Source: Microcaldota archaeon
GTDB taxonomy: Archaea; Micrarchaeota; Micrarchaeia; Micrarchaeales; Micrarchaeaceae
Reading direction: 5' to 3'
NCBI GenBank assembly: GCA_013330215.1
Contig: DUIS01000036.1
Location: forward strand, 1 to 10,304
Length of the DNA stretch: 10,304 nucleotides
The translations under genes were made by a program, and so were the position numbers. This document shows positions 1-6,196 of this stretch, one piece after another (position 1 is the first letter of the stretch; each line of letters starts with the position of its first letter). Below the pieces are notes generated by a model. It worked only from the letters and a program-made list of their open reading frames with translations, did no database searches and was not told the origin of the DNA.

Positions 1-1
1 C

Positions 2-166
2 TATTCGCCGGACGCTACGACAACGCAGTTCTCCATAGGCAGCTATGCGCTGAGCATGGGCGCGATAAGCCTGATCGGGCTCACGATCGCGCTCGGCGCA
101 TCCGTGCTCATAATACTCGCAATGCGGAATAGGGCAAAGCCAAAAAGGAAAAAGGTGAATGGGTGA
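2..166 (+). CDS. C-terminal end of a membrane protein (partial)
   Basis: The window opens inside this gene; 54 codons are visible before a TGA. They encode about 15 polar residues, one long hydrophobic stretch rich in Ala, Ile, Leu and Gly (from about ALSMGAIS to VLIILAM), and a short strongly basic tail (RNRAKPKRKK). This is the pattern of a last transmembrane helix with a cytoplasmic basic tail, by the positive-inside rule. The stop codon overlaps the GTG start of the next gene as GTGA, and the ribosome binding site of that gene (GGTGA) lies inside this one, so the two are very probably co-transcribed and translationally coupled. The protein family cannot be told from this fragment. Confidence 0.7.
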   Translation, partial: YSPDATTTQFSIGSYALSMGAISLIGLTIALGASVLIILAMRNRAKPKRKKVNG

Positions 167-1326
167 TACTGCTAGCACTTCCGATGATGCATTTCGCGCT
201 GAGCCTTGGCGCGATATACGCTGTAATACCGATAATAATCATAATAATACTCATACTCGCAGCAAGGGGCGCAGTGAGCGGGACAGACCTCTTCGCGATG
301 TTCGGGATAAACACGCTCCTTGGCGCGCAGAGGGTCACAAACCCGAGTGGCTCCGGGAAGGGCATAGCAGGAAGGCCGTACAGGTCGAGCGGCAGGCCAC
401 AGGGCGCAGCGAAGGTAATAGGCGGTGCGATGGTGGGACACAAGACAGACAAGAAGGCAATGTTTGGAAAATGGCAGAAGGCGACAAAGATATACTACAA
501 TACCGAGACAGGCAAGCCTGTCAGCGGACTTGACGCCGCGGGCAAGATGCATCCTGTAAACGCGGAGGGCTACCTCCTCGATGCAAGGCTGCAGAGGATA
601 CCGATAATGGGTGAGGGCTATCAGAAGAAGGCCGAGAGAGGGATAGACTTCCTCGGCTTCGGCACAACCGCGGGGCTTCTCAGGCAGAAGAATATACTCA
701 CTGAGGACGAGACCATGGAGGACGTTGGTGAGAAGCTGAAGGGCAAGCAGGGCGACTCGATGGCCGGAGTGCTGAGCGCGCAGCTCGCGCAGGATGCCTC
801 AGACGCGAACTACAAGCTCGAGAAGCTCATCCCGGACAAGCTTGACGAAGCCGTGAAATACTTCAGCCAGGCTGCAGGGCAGCCAGTAGGCGCTGAGCTC
901 AGCATAATGTCCGCAAAGGAGAAGAGGGAGCTCATAATGAGGTCAACCACAACCAAGAAGCTCAACGAATACTTCAAGAACAACGTAAAGATGTCCGAGG
1001 AACTGGCCGGCACGCCGACGCCGCTGGCAGCACCGTACAAGCCCAGCATACAAATGTCCATCTCGCAGATAGCGGGTTTCTACAAGGAGTGGGGCCCGGC
1101 AAGGCGCCAGAGGGGCACGCTCTCCCTCGAGGTCCAGAACAGGGCTGCGATACTCAAGAACGCAGACATATCCAACGACCAGCTGGAGGGGATGCGCGAG
1201 TACTACGGTCTGCCCAAGGCAGCCGACAGGTCTAAGCTCGAGGACATGCTTGCGCGAAGGCTATCCGACACGCAGATTGTTAACTACCTCACGGCGCATC
1301 CGGTCAGACCAAGGACTACGTCGTAA
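163..1326 (+). CDS. Membrane-anchored protein of unknown function with a SAP-like C-terminus
   Basis: The 387-residue protein starts at GTG, preceded four bases away by GGTGA, which is complementary to the 16S tail. Residues 11-33 form one very hydrophobic helix containing a run of six isoleucines; the rest is soluble, with a basic Gly/Arg/Lys-rich linker (about 55-110) and mainly helical, charged sequence after it. Residues 336-370 (ISNDQLEGMREYYGLP, then basic and Leu-rich) have the spacing of a SAP-type helix-extended-helix motif, a fold often used to bind DNA or RNA; this is pattern recognition only. An N-terminal anchor with a basic cytoplasmic body would fit attachment of nucleic acid or a machine to the membrane, but this is inference. 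I do not recognise the family as a whole. It ends 15 bases from the convergent next gene. Confidence 0.8.
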   Translation: MILLALPMMHFALSLGAIYAVIPIIIIIILILAARGAVSGTDLFAMFGINTLLGAQRVTNPSGSGKGIAGRPYRSSGRPQGAAKVIGGAMVGHKTDKKAMFGKWQKATKIYYNTETGKPVSGLDAAGKMHPVNAEGYLLDARLQRIPIMGEGYQKKAERGIDFLGFGTTAGLLRQKNILTEDETMEDVGEKLKGKQGDSMAGVLSAQLAQDASDANYKLEKLIPDKLDEAVKYFSQAAGQPVGAELSIMSAKEKRELIMRSTTTKKLNEYFKNNVKMSEELAGTPTPLAAPYKPSIQMSISQIAGFYKEWGPARRQRGTLSLEVQNRAAILKNADISNDQLEGMREYYGLPKAADRSKLEDMLARRLSDTQIVNYLTAHPVRPRTTS

Positions 1327-1341
1327 AAAGCGGGGCGAAAG

Positions 1342-1914
1342 CTAAGGGCGCTGTGCTGCGCGATGCAGCGAACTCTCTATGGATTCCCTTTCCTCCTTGG
1401 TGAGTACCTTCTCCCTTGCAATCACCTGGTTCTTCATCACATAATTTAGCAGTTCGATGCGTTCGGCGTTCGCCGTGGAAGTGGAGCTTATTATCGAGGT
1501 GACGTCCGCAGCCTTTATCTGCATCGAGACATCGCGCATCCATTCGTCCATCATCTCGCTGTAGCGCATCAGCATTGACATCTTCTCTACGCAGAGGAGG
1601 AATTTTCTCAGCCTCTCTGCCTGCTGCGCCTTCTGCGGGGTGAGCCCGGCATCTGATGCCCCGTCAAGATACTCCCTGTACGAATGCATTATCCTGTCCT
1701 TCTCGGAAACGAGCTTGTTCACCAGGAACATGTACATCTCGGTGTCGCTGGGCTTGTCCGGAACACTGATGAGTGAGCCGTTGACCTCGATCAGCTTCTG
1801 GTCAAGCGCATCCTTAACTGTGTCCATCGCCTGCGTTATCAGCTCGGTCTTTATCTTGTTGAGGATGTCGTTGCACGTGATCCACGCCTGCGTGCCTTTT
1901 TTGTCGTCGCGCAT
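1342..1914 (-). CDS. Unknown helical protein downstream of 5S rRNA
   Basis: The 190-residue protein has no signal peptide and no membrane segment. It is rich in Met, Leu, Lys, Glu and Arg in patterns expected of amphipathic helices over most of its length, with a more polar Ser/Thr stretch at about 140-150. No catalytic or metal-binding motif is visible; the few Cys residues are scattered. The ATG is preceded by TGAT three bases upstream, a partial match to the GTGAT signal used by other genes here. It lies on the same strand as, and 36 bases downstream of, the 5S gene, separated by a T-rich run, so readthrough from the 5S promoter is possible but unproven. I do not recognise the family. Confidence 0.75.
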   Translation of the reverse strand: MRDDKKGTQAWITCNDILNKIKTELITQAMDTVKDALDQKLIEVNGSLISVPDKPSDTEMYMFLVNKLVSEKDRIMHSYREYLDGASDAGLTPQKAQQAERLRKFLLCVEKMSMLMRYSEMMDEWMRDVSMQIKAADVTSIISSTSTANAERIELLNYVMKNQVIAREKVLTKEERESIESSLHRAAQRP

Positions 1915-1924
1915 AATATCAGTT

Positions 1925-1946
1925 CAAAAGTAAAAAAAAGAAAATA
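1925..1946 (-). terminator. T-rich terminator after 5S rRNA
   Basis: Read on the minus strand, a T-rich tract with an unbroken run of eight T follows the 5S 3' end within about five bases. Oligo-T runs are the usual archaeal termination signal after stable RNA genes. The same tract lies just upstream of the next minus-strand gene and may take part in its promoter. Confidence 0.5.
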
Positions 1947-1950
1947 GAAT

Positions 1951-2064
1951 GCCAAACAGCAATATGCTTTCCCATCCTGAGACAGTACACACATATCGTA
2001 GGCAGGCTTAGCTTCCAAGTTCGGAAAGGGTTTGGGCGTTTCCCTGCCCCTGTTACCGTTTGAC
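1951..2064 (-). rRNA. rrf: 5S ribosomal RNA
   Basis: The minus strand reads as a complete 5S rRNA of about 114 bases. The core contains the archaeal 5S signature GGGAAACGCCC, TTCCGAAC, GGAAGCTAAGCC in the right order and spacing. Helix I is visible: CAAACGGTAA near the 5' end pairs with TTGCTGTTTG near the 3' end over ten pairs, two of them G-U. GGCAGG after helix I pairs with CCTGCC before loop A closes, as in helix II. A TATA box lies about 26 bases upstream and a T run follows. The exact ends are uncertain by one or two bases. It is about 4 kb from the 16S gene and on the opposite strand, so it is not part of a 16S-23S-5S operon. Confidence 0.9.
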
Positions 2065-2086
2065 AGTAATATTATGTTGGGAAATG

Positions 2087-2096
2087 TTTAAATAAT
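2087..2096 (-). promoter_or_regulatory. TATA box of the 5S gene
   Basis: On the minus strand ATTATTTAAA is centred about 27 bases before the predicted 5S 5' end, the normal archaeal TATA-to-start distance. Confidence 0.6.
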
Positions 2097-2117
2097 AGGT
2101 GCATGGCCGCCGCAAAA

Positions 2118-2152
2118 CATAAATATGTGCCAGGCGACTATCATCTAGTGAT
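2118..2152 (+). promoter_or_regulatory. TATA box and Shine-Dalgarno of the transglycosylase-like gene
   Basis: CATAAATAT predicts transcription start near 2147. GTGAT (2148-2152), complementary to ATCAC at the 16S 3' end, lies three bases before the TTG start codon and is the main support for that start. The region between this gene and 5S holds only the two divergent promoters. Confidence 0.5.
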
Positions 2153-2155
2153 ATT

Positions 2156-2899
2156 TTGCCGTTTACGGAAAAAAGGACTAATCGGACCGCAAGCCTGCTG
2201 CGAAAAGCGGGCATTGCCGCAGCTGCAGCCTGTCTGGCGTTTTCTACCGCATCCGCGGCCGAACGCCTCAGGGAGGTGCCTACCGCGATACTTTCTCAGA
2301 CTGACGGAAGCGTAAAGGTGATAATGCATGAGGAACTTGCAGACGGCAGCGCGCTGCATGTCGAAAACTGCTACAGGGATGGCTCGGGATGGGACCTGGC
2401 AAAGCTAAGGCGTATGCAGAAAGCGTATTACAGCGCGGCAAAGCTTTATCAGTCTCCAAACAGCATAAACGGAATACCATGCCAAATCCTGGACCTGCTG
2501 CCAATAATAACAGGGGTCGCAAAAAATTACGGACTGGATTACGAACTCATAGTTTCTATAATAAAGACGGAGTCTTTCGGATACAGATATGCAATCGGGC
2601 CAACGGGCGAGCTTGGACTGATGCAGATAAACGTTAACGACCCTAGCATAAAACTGACAAGGCATCAGTACGAAAACATCTTTGATCCTGAGGTCAACAT
2701 CAGCCTGGGCGCATTGATATTGAAGAGGGACCTCGGCGAATTCAGAGACAATATCGTAAAAGCGGTAGAGGCGTACAACTCTGGGCCAGGTTTCGTGATC
2801 TCAGGCAGAGTACCGAGAAGCACAAGAAAATACTACCTGACCACAGTAAACGAATGCCTGCGCGATATGAAGAAACTCTCCGCTCAAGAACCGCAATAA
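2156..2899 (+). CDS. Secreted lytic-transglycosylase-like (SLT/lysozyme-fold) protein
   Basis: The 247-residue protein starts at TTG, chosen because GTGAT stands three bases upstream and no ATG or GTG is in frame earlier. Residues 1-34 are a classic Sec signal peptide: basic N-region, Ala-rich core (GIAAAAACLAF) and signal peptidase site TASA|AE. Residues about 110-235 match the SLT domain: catalytic Glu139 in TES, then GPTGELGLMQI (148-158), NISLGALIL (181-189) and AYNSGPG (206-212), all in the usual order and spacing. The family cleaves the MurNAc-GlcNAc bond of peptidoglycan. Archaea of this kind make no murein, so the substrate is likely outside the cell: bacterial walls, or a different glycan. 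Residues 35-109 are an unassigned N-terminal region. Its motifs point to bacterial ancestry, though base composition does not stand out by eye. It ends four bases from a convergent gene. Confidence 0.85.
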   Translation: MPFTEKRTNRTASLLRKAGIAAAAACLAFSTASAAERLREVPTAILSQTDGSVKVIMHEELADGSALHVENCYRDGSGWDLAKLRRMQKAYYSAAKLYQSPNSINGIPCQILDLLPIITGVAKNYGLDYELIVSIIKTESFGYRYAIGPTGELGLMQINVNDPSIKLTRHQYENIFDPEVNISLGALILKRDLGEFRDNIVKAVEAYNSGPGFVISGRVPRSTRKYYLTTVNECLRDMKKLSAQEPQ

Positions 2900-2903
2900 A
2901 GAG

Positions 2904-3053
2904 TCAACTCTTCACCTTCCTTCCCCTTTTGCATACCGTGCACATCTTCGCACTGCTGTCGTAATCGTCGTCGCATACGAACCTTCCGCACAATTTGCAT
3001 GTGTGCTTCCCTATCTTGCCACAAATTCTGCACAATCCAGCTTTCTCCGCCAT
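2904..3053 (-). CDS. Small zinc-binding protein (49 residues)
   Basis: A short minus-strand gene runs from ATG to TGA, starting 12 bases after the stop of the primase subunit gene, so the two are probably one transcript. The protein has seven cysteines: CRIC, C...CKLC-type and MCTVC clusters (C8, C11, C19, C22, C27, C38, C41) plus His17, enough for two zinc sites in a treble-clef or HIT/B-box-like arrangement, followed by a basic tail (KRGRKVK). Such small proteins usually bind nucleic acid or act as protein adaptors. The even spacing of Cys pairs argues strongly that this frame is the real one; a longer overlapping minus-strand frame of 61 codons has no such pattern. The exact family is not recognised. 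Confidence 0.75.
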   Translation of the reverse strand: MAEKAGLCRICGKIGKHTCKLCGRFVCDDDYDSSAKMCTVCKRGRKVKS

Positions 3054-3065
3054 ACAACCACAATA

Positions 3066-4013
3066 TCATTTACTGTCAAAGTCTATATGCTCTCCTAGAA
3101 GCTCCCTTGCCCTTTCCATGGAGAGCGGCCTCAACCCCTTCCTCTTCGCATAATTGCACTGGTACTCTATGTACCTGTCGTTTATCCTGGTGCTCGGGTC
3201 TATCTGCTTGCACCTCTCTATGTACTCTATTATCCTCTTGCTCGCCTGCTCCACGTCAAGCCCCTTTGTGTTAACTAGGTACGGTGCGAGTATGAGGTTG
3301 ACCGTCCTGTGCCTCACGTCGGCTATCGGCGTCTCAAGCAGCTTCTCGATCCAGCCCTCCCTCCCGCCGCCCTTCCTGTGCTCCTCCCTTGCTATGCTCT
3401 TGAACTTAAGGCCCTTTGAGAAATCGATCACCTGCTTGGGCAGCTCAGTGCTCTTGATAGGAAGCCCCTTCATTATCTCCTTCAGCATCGCCTGCTCCAT
3501 CACCCTGGCCATCCTCCCCTTGTTGAGGCGGATAACGCCTGAGCTCAGCCTCTGGTTCACGAGCTCGAAGCCTGGCAGCCTGGGCGTATTGTTCACGTAG
3601 TCTGCAAAGCCGATCGTGAATTCATCGGAAGCGTTTGCTCCTTTCAGGTCGAAGGCGCAGTTTATGCCAAGGCCAAGCTCCGCCGCTATCCTCAGCATCT
3701 CCTCCTTCTCAGACGCAAGCATGGCATCTACGGACCTTCCCGCCTCTGCCATCGCATATTCCATTATGAGATCCTTACGCTTCACCGCGCTGAGCAGCAT
3801 CCTGGAATAGAGATAGGCCATCAGGTAGTCGAGCTTGACGGAGCCTATGCTTATCTTGCTGTACTTGAGCCTGCCGCTTAGGGCATTCTCGAGATTCCTG
3901 CCGCCGCTCTCAAGGTATCTAGTGCTTATCTCGTTCCTCTGCCTCCCGACAAGCTCCCTAGCCTCCTGCGAGAAGGGATACTTGTATGCAAAGTCGAGAA
4001 GATCATCATCCAT
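3066..4013 (-). CDS. priL: DNA primase large-subunit-like protein (PriL N-domain, PriX-like C-domain)
   Basis: With the ATG at 4013 the protein has 315 residues. The start DDDLLDFAYKYPF resembles the opening of archaeal PriL (Tyr-Pro-Phe followed by an EAR helix), and residues 15-190 fit its all-helical N-domain, including a stretch like the family's ryalaEa helix and the beta strand GVIRLNKGRM. The C-terminal part, about 234-315 (RHRTVNLILAPYLVNTKG, then a Cys-containing helix and GLRPLS), resembles the PriX-type domain rather than the normal iron-sulphur domain: the four cluster cysteines are absent. PriL partners catalytic PriS and helps start RNA/DNA primers. An earlier in-frame ATG at 4082 would add 23 residues, but a TATA-like TTATTAATA sits 22 bases before 4013 and the extra residues look like translated promoter. 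Domain assignment is from memory of the families. Confidence 0.6.
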   Translation of the reverse strand: MDDDLLDFAYKYPFSQEARELVGRQRNEISTRYLESGGRNLENALSGRLKYSKISIGSVKLDYLMAYLYSRMLLSAVKRKDLIMEYAMAEAGRSVDAMLASEKEEMLRIAAELGLGINCAFDLKGANASDEFTIGFADYVNNTPRLPGFELVNQRLSSGVIRLNKGRMARVMEQAMLKEIMKGLPIKSTELPKQVIDFSKGLKFKSIAREEHRKGGGREGWIEKLLETPIADVRHRTVNLILAPYLVNTKGLDVEQASKRIIEYIERCKQIDPSTRINDRYIEYQCNYAKRKGLRPLSMERARELLGEHIDFDSK

Positions 4014-4030
4014 GGTAAAATATGGGACTT

Positions 4031-4040
4031 TATTAATAAG
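4031..4040 (-). promoter_or_regulatory. TATA box of the primase-subunit operon
   Basis: The minus strand reads CTTATTAATA about 22 bases before the ATG at 4013, the spacing expected for a leaderless archaeal mRNA. This is the reason for preferring the shorter protein. Confidence 0.5.
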
Positions 4041-4095
4041 AAGTTTTAGGTAGCAGCTACTCACATATTTATAATTTCCCATCTATAATATTACC

Positions 4096-4119
4096 ATTAA
4101 GGGGCTTTCGCCCCTTAAT
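4096..4119 (-). terminator. Perfect 10-bp hairpin with GAAA loop abutting the tRNA 3' end
   Basis: ATTAAGGGGC and GCCCCTTAAT are exact inverted repeats around four bases; on the tRNA strand the loop is GAAA, a stable GNRA tetraloop. The hairpin begins at the very next base after the encoded CCA. No T run follows it on the tRNA strand. It may end transcription, stop 3' exonucleases, or direct 3' maturation of the tRNA. It also lies between the tRNA and the primase gene on the same strand. Confidence 0.6.
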
Positions 4120-4197
4120 TGGCGTCTCTGACAGGATTTGAATCCGTATCTGCCCCTTCGTAGGAGGGGCGCTTTTTCCGAGTTAAGCTACAGAGAC
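4120..4197 (-). tRNA. tRNA, anticodon reads UAC (Val), with C33
   Basis: The 78-base gene folds as a full cloverleaf. GTCTCTG pairs with CAGAGAC (7 bp acceptor), the discriminator is G and CCA is encoded. The D stem is GCTT/AAGC with loop AACTCGGAAA; the anticodon stem is CCCCT/AGGGG with loop CCTACGA; the variable loop is five bases; the T loop is TTCAAAT. The loop gives anticodon UAC, valine. Two oddities: base 33 is C instead of the almost universal U, and the T-stem closing pair 53-61 is A-C instead of G-C. Reading the loop one base later gives ACG, but that breaks the stem and A34 is not expected in archaea. There is no intron. A TATA-like tract lies about 30 bases upstream. Confidence 0.75.
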
Positions 4198-4210
4198 CGT
4201 AATCGGATAA

Positions 4211-4259
4211 TTTATACAGATACTAAAATATATACTTTACTACACTTACATATATTATG
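4211..4259. promoter_or_regulatory. Divergent promoter region: tRNA (-) and exonuclease (+)
   Basis: An A/T-rich stretch holds AAAATATATA (4225-4234), placed about 30 bases before the tRNA 5' end on the minus strand, and ACATATATTATG (4248-4259), about 22 bases before the exonuclease ATG on the plus strand. The latter spacing and the lack of a Shine-Dalgarno suggest a leaderless mRNA. Confidence 0.5.
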
Positions 4260-4274
4260 ATAAAATCCTAAAGT

Positions 4275-4883
4275 ATGGGGAATATAATGATTGTCATAGA
4301 CCTCGAGATGTCAGGAATAGACCCGGAAAGGCATTCAATCCTCAGCATAGGCGCTGTCGACTTCTCCAATCCTGGCAACCAGTTCTACATGGAATGCAGG
4401 CTTCGCGCGAACGCGGGCTACATGCGGGAGGCGCTGGCAGTGAACGGATTCAAGCTTAGGCACATAAAGGACAAGTCAAAGCCGAGCCTGAAGAGCATGC
4501 TGCTCGAATTCATAAAATGGTCTGAAGCCATAGACGAGAAAACGATCGGAGGGCACAACGTCCAGTTCGACATAATGTTTCTCAAACACTCATTCAAGCT
4601 GTACCACATAAAGTACAGCGTTGGCAGCAGGTGCGTGGACACGCATGCGCTCACCTATGCACACTGCGCAAGGCGCGGCTTTCCTATACCGCTCAAGTAC
4701 GGCAGGAGCAACATAACATCCGAATTCGTTGCAAGGTACTGCGGCCTTCCAGAGGAGCCGAGCCCCCACAACGGCCTCAACGGCGCGCAGATAGAGGCGG
4801 AGGAGCTCAGCAGGCTGATGCACGGCAAGGGGCTGCTCCCCGAGTACAAGAAATTCAAGGTTCCCGAATACTTGAAAAAATGA
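4275..4883 (+). CDS. DEDDh-family 3'-5' exonuclease (DnaQ/oligoribonuclease fold) lacking the last catalytic Asp
   Basis: The 202-residue protein has the RNase H-like exonuclease order: Exo I IDLEMSG (Asp9, Glu11), Exo II GGHNVQFDIMFL (Asp99) and Exo III PHNGLNGAQIEAE (His165). The family removes nucleotides from 3' ends of DNA or short RNA using two metal ions held by Asp, Glu, Asp, Asp plus a general-base His. In DnaQ the last motif reads H-x-A-x-x-D-A-Q-I; here the Asp position is Gly170 while the following AQI is kept, so the alignment is firm and the fourth acid is missing. The protein may be weakened, or may use a nearby acid such as Glu174. A TATA box 22 bases upstream indicates a leaderless message starting at this ATG; a second ATG four codons in (M5) is a possible alternative. 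Confidence 0.8.
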   Translation: MGNIMIVIDLEMSGIDPERHSILSIGAVDFSNPGNQFYMECRLRANAGYMREALAVNGFKLRHIKDKSKPSLKSMLLEFIKWSEAIDEKTIGGHNVQFDIMFLKHSFKLYHIKYSVGSRCVDTHALTYAHCARRGFPIPLKYGRSNITSEFVARYCGLPEEPSPHNGLNGAQIEAEELSRLMHGKGLLPEYKKFKVPEYLKK

Positions 4884-4896
4884 AATCCGGGCGCTG

Positions 4897-4932
4897 CTTT
4901 ATAAAGCTTTATTACATCATTCTTAATGTGAT
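4897..4932 (+). promoter_or_regulatory. TATA box and Shine-Dalgarno before the TIM-barrel-like gene
   Basis: CTTTATAAAG (4897-4906) predicts transcription start near 4927. GTGAT (4928-4932), complementary to ATCAC in the 16S tail, lies four bases before the ATG. Confidence 0.5.
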
Positions 4933-4936
4933 ATGA

Positions 4937-5776
4937 ATGTCGATGTCCAAATCCTTAGACAGGCCTTTTGTAGCGGTTAACGGCGGGAAGACAGTCGAGC
5001 AGATCAAGGGCATAGCATTCTCATTCGCCTCCGAATTCAGGAGCTTGATCCATACGCCTGTGCTCGGATTCCTCGTATCATTCAGTACATTAAATGGAAG
5101 CAATACCTTTAACGATTCCAGGTACCCCAAACTCAAAGATCTCCCGACACTGCTGAGAAATGTCAATGGGGACGCTCATGCGGTAATAAGCTATAAAACG
5201 GATTTTGCGCATTTTTATAGAGACGTAGAAAGTATCCTTTCCTACGAGGACATATACAAAAACGGACTGTGCAACGGAATAGATCTGAACATAGCATGGC
5301 CGTCGCTAGACGAGATCTTGAGAGTAAGAGAGCGCTTCAGCGACTTGAAAATAATAATGAGGGTCTCAACAGAAGCGAATGGCAGACAGCTGGATGTGAA
5401 AGAGGTGGCAGACCGCGCGGAAGCCTACCTCCCGGTTGTCAACTATATACTTATAGATAAACCTGAGGGACACAAGCCAGACCATTCTATTGAGCTGTAC
5501 GGCGAAATGGATGGCAGGGGCGTCAGGTGCATCGGTTTCTGTGGTGCAATAGGATCAGACAGCGCAGCGCATCTGGTGAGAAGTCTGAGGGGCAATCCGA
5601 AAAACCACGGCTTCAGCATAGTGGTGCAGGACGCGGTCAGGTCCAGGGAGAACACACCAGGCAACTCCATCTCAGAATCAACGCTGGACATGGGAAAGGT
5701 AAACAGTTTTCTTAGATCGACCACCTCTGCGCTTTACGAATCGCAGGTCTTGTGGCTGATCCATCAACCAGCCTGA
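4937..5776 (+). CDS. Unrecognised TIM-barrel-like protein
   Basis: The 279-residue soluble protein alternates hydrophobic strands and amphipathic helices as in a (beta/alpha)8 barrel. Likely strands are GFLVSFST (44-51), AHAVISYKT (81-88), GIDLNIAWP (114-122), KIIMRVST (138-145), VNYILIDKPEG (168-178), VRCIGFCGAIGSD (196-208) and FSIVVQDAV (226-234). Several strands end in Asp, Lys or Ser, where barrel active sites lie. The layout recalls the phosphoribosylanthranilate isomerase group and other small phosphate-binding barrels, but no signature motif is complete and I give no function. It has its own promoter 54 bases after the exonuclease gene and precedes the 16S promoter. The ATG follows GTGAT by four bases; a second ATG two codons on (M3) cannot be excluded. 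Confidence 0.75.
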   Translation: MSMSKSLDRPFVAVNGGKTVEQIKGIAFSFASEFRSLIHTPVLGFLVSFSTLNGSNTFNDSRYPKLKDLPTLLRNVNGDAHAVISYKTDFAHFYRDVESILSYEDIYKNGLCNGIDLNIAWPSLDEILRVRERFSDLKIIMRVSTEANGRQLDVKEVADRAEAYLPVVNYILIDKPEGHKPDHSIELYGEMDGRGVRCIGFCGAIGSDSAAHLVRSLRGNPKNHGFSIVVQDAVRSRENTPGNSISESTLDMGKVNSFLRSTTSALYESQVLWLIHQPA

Positions 5777-5783
5777 AATTCCA

Positions 5784-5803
5784 GGCATTGCCTTTGCAGT
5801 GCC
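5784..5803 (+). terminator. Hairpin after the TIM-barrel-like gene
   Basis: GGCATTGC and GCAGTGCC pair over eight positions (one G-U) around loop CTTT, starting seven bases after the TGA. No T run follows, so termination is only a possibility. The stretch from here to the 16S promoter shows no gene. Confidence 0.3.
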
Positions 5804-5867
5804 CCGGATGCCGTCGCTTCTGTCCAATCGCCTCCAGCCGTTTGTTCCCTGGGTATATACGGCAAAT

Positions 5868-5884
5868 CCGCAAGCTTTAAATAT
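5868..5884 (+). promoter_or_regulatory. 16S rRNA promoter (BRE and TATA box)
   Basis: CCGCAAG followed by CTTTAAATAT fits an archaeal BRE plus TATA box and is the best promoter-like match in the window. It predicts transcription start at about 5904, giving a leader of about 150 bases before the 16S. Confidence 0.65.
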
Positions 5885-5986
5885 GCAAATATGTCTAATA
5901 ATAACGGTTATTTTTCTTGTTTGTTGTTCTTATTGTTCTATTTGAACGCTGAACATCTAGTGTGAAAATTCCTTTTTGGGATTGGA

Positions 5987-6021
5987 TGTAGTCTTGAGAC
6001 GTGTATAGAGAAAATCGCAAC
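5987..6021 (+). other. Pre-16S processing stem with BHB motif, 5' half
   Basis: TGTAGTCTTGAGA pairs exactly with TCTCAAGACTACA downstream of the 16S (13 bp). Next comes GTGT pairing with GCAT (two Watson-Crick, two G-U), then a three-base bulge ATA, then GAGAAAATCGCAAC pairing with GTTGCGCTTTTCTT with one mismatch and one G-U. This order (helix, 4-bp centre, 3-base bulge on each strand, helix) is the bulge-helix-bulge cut by archaeal splicing endonuclease to release pre-16S. Confidence 0.8.
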
Positions 6022-6196
6022 ACAATTGCAAAGTAGGCAATAGCAAATACTCCAAATAACTCCAGTCGATGCTGCTGGAGGACACTGCTATCAGATTTCG
6101 ACAGCCATGCAAGTCTGCTCAACGGCTTCGTTGGGCGGCGTACGGCTCAGTAACACGTGGTCAATCTACCGTAAAGAGGCGAATAACCTCGGGAAA

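Noticed and set aside
2884..3069. 61-codon minus-strand frame overlapping the small zinc protein
   Set aside because: The other frame has regular Cys pairs and a proper position after the primase gene; this one has neither.
4014..4082. 23-residue N-terminal extension of the primase-like protein from the ATG at 4082
   Set aside because: The added codons overlap a TATA-like box placed correctly for a leaderless start at 4013, and PriL similarity begins after that Met.
4157..4168. Arg anticodon ACG for the tRNA by shifting the loop one base
   Set aside because: It breaks the 5-bp anticodon stem (C-C and T-G pairs) and A34 anticodons are not expected in archaea.
4631..4936. Plus-strand frame of 101 codons overlapping the exonuclease gene
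   Set aside because: It is an out-of-frame shadow of the exonuclease with Arg/Gln-rich, motif-free sequence.
5895..6122. Minus-strand frame of 75 codons over the 16S leader and 5' end
   Set aside because: It overlaps the 16S promoter-proximal leader and processing stem, has no start signal, and no protein-like pattern.
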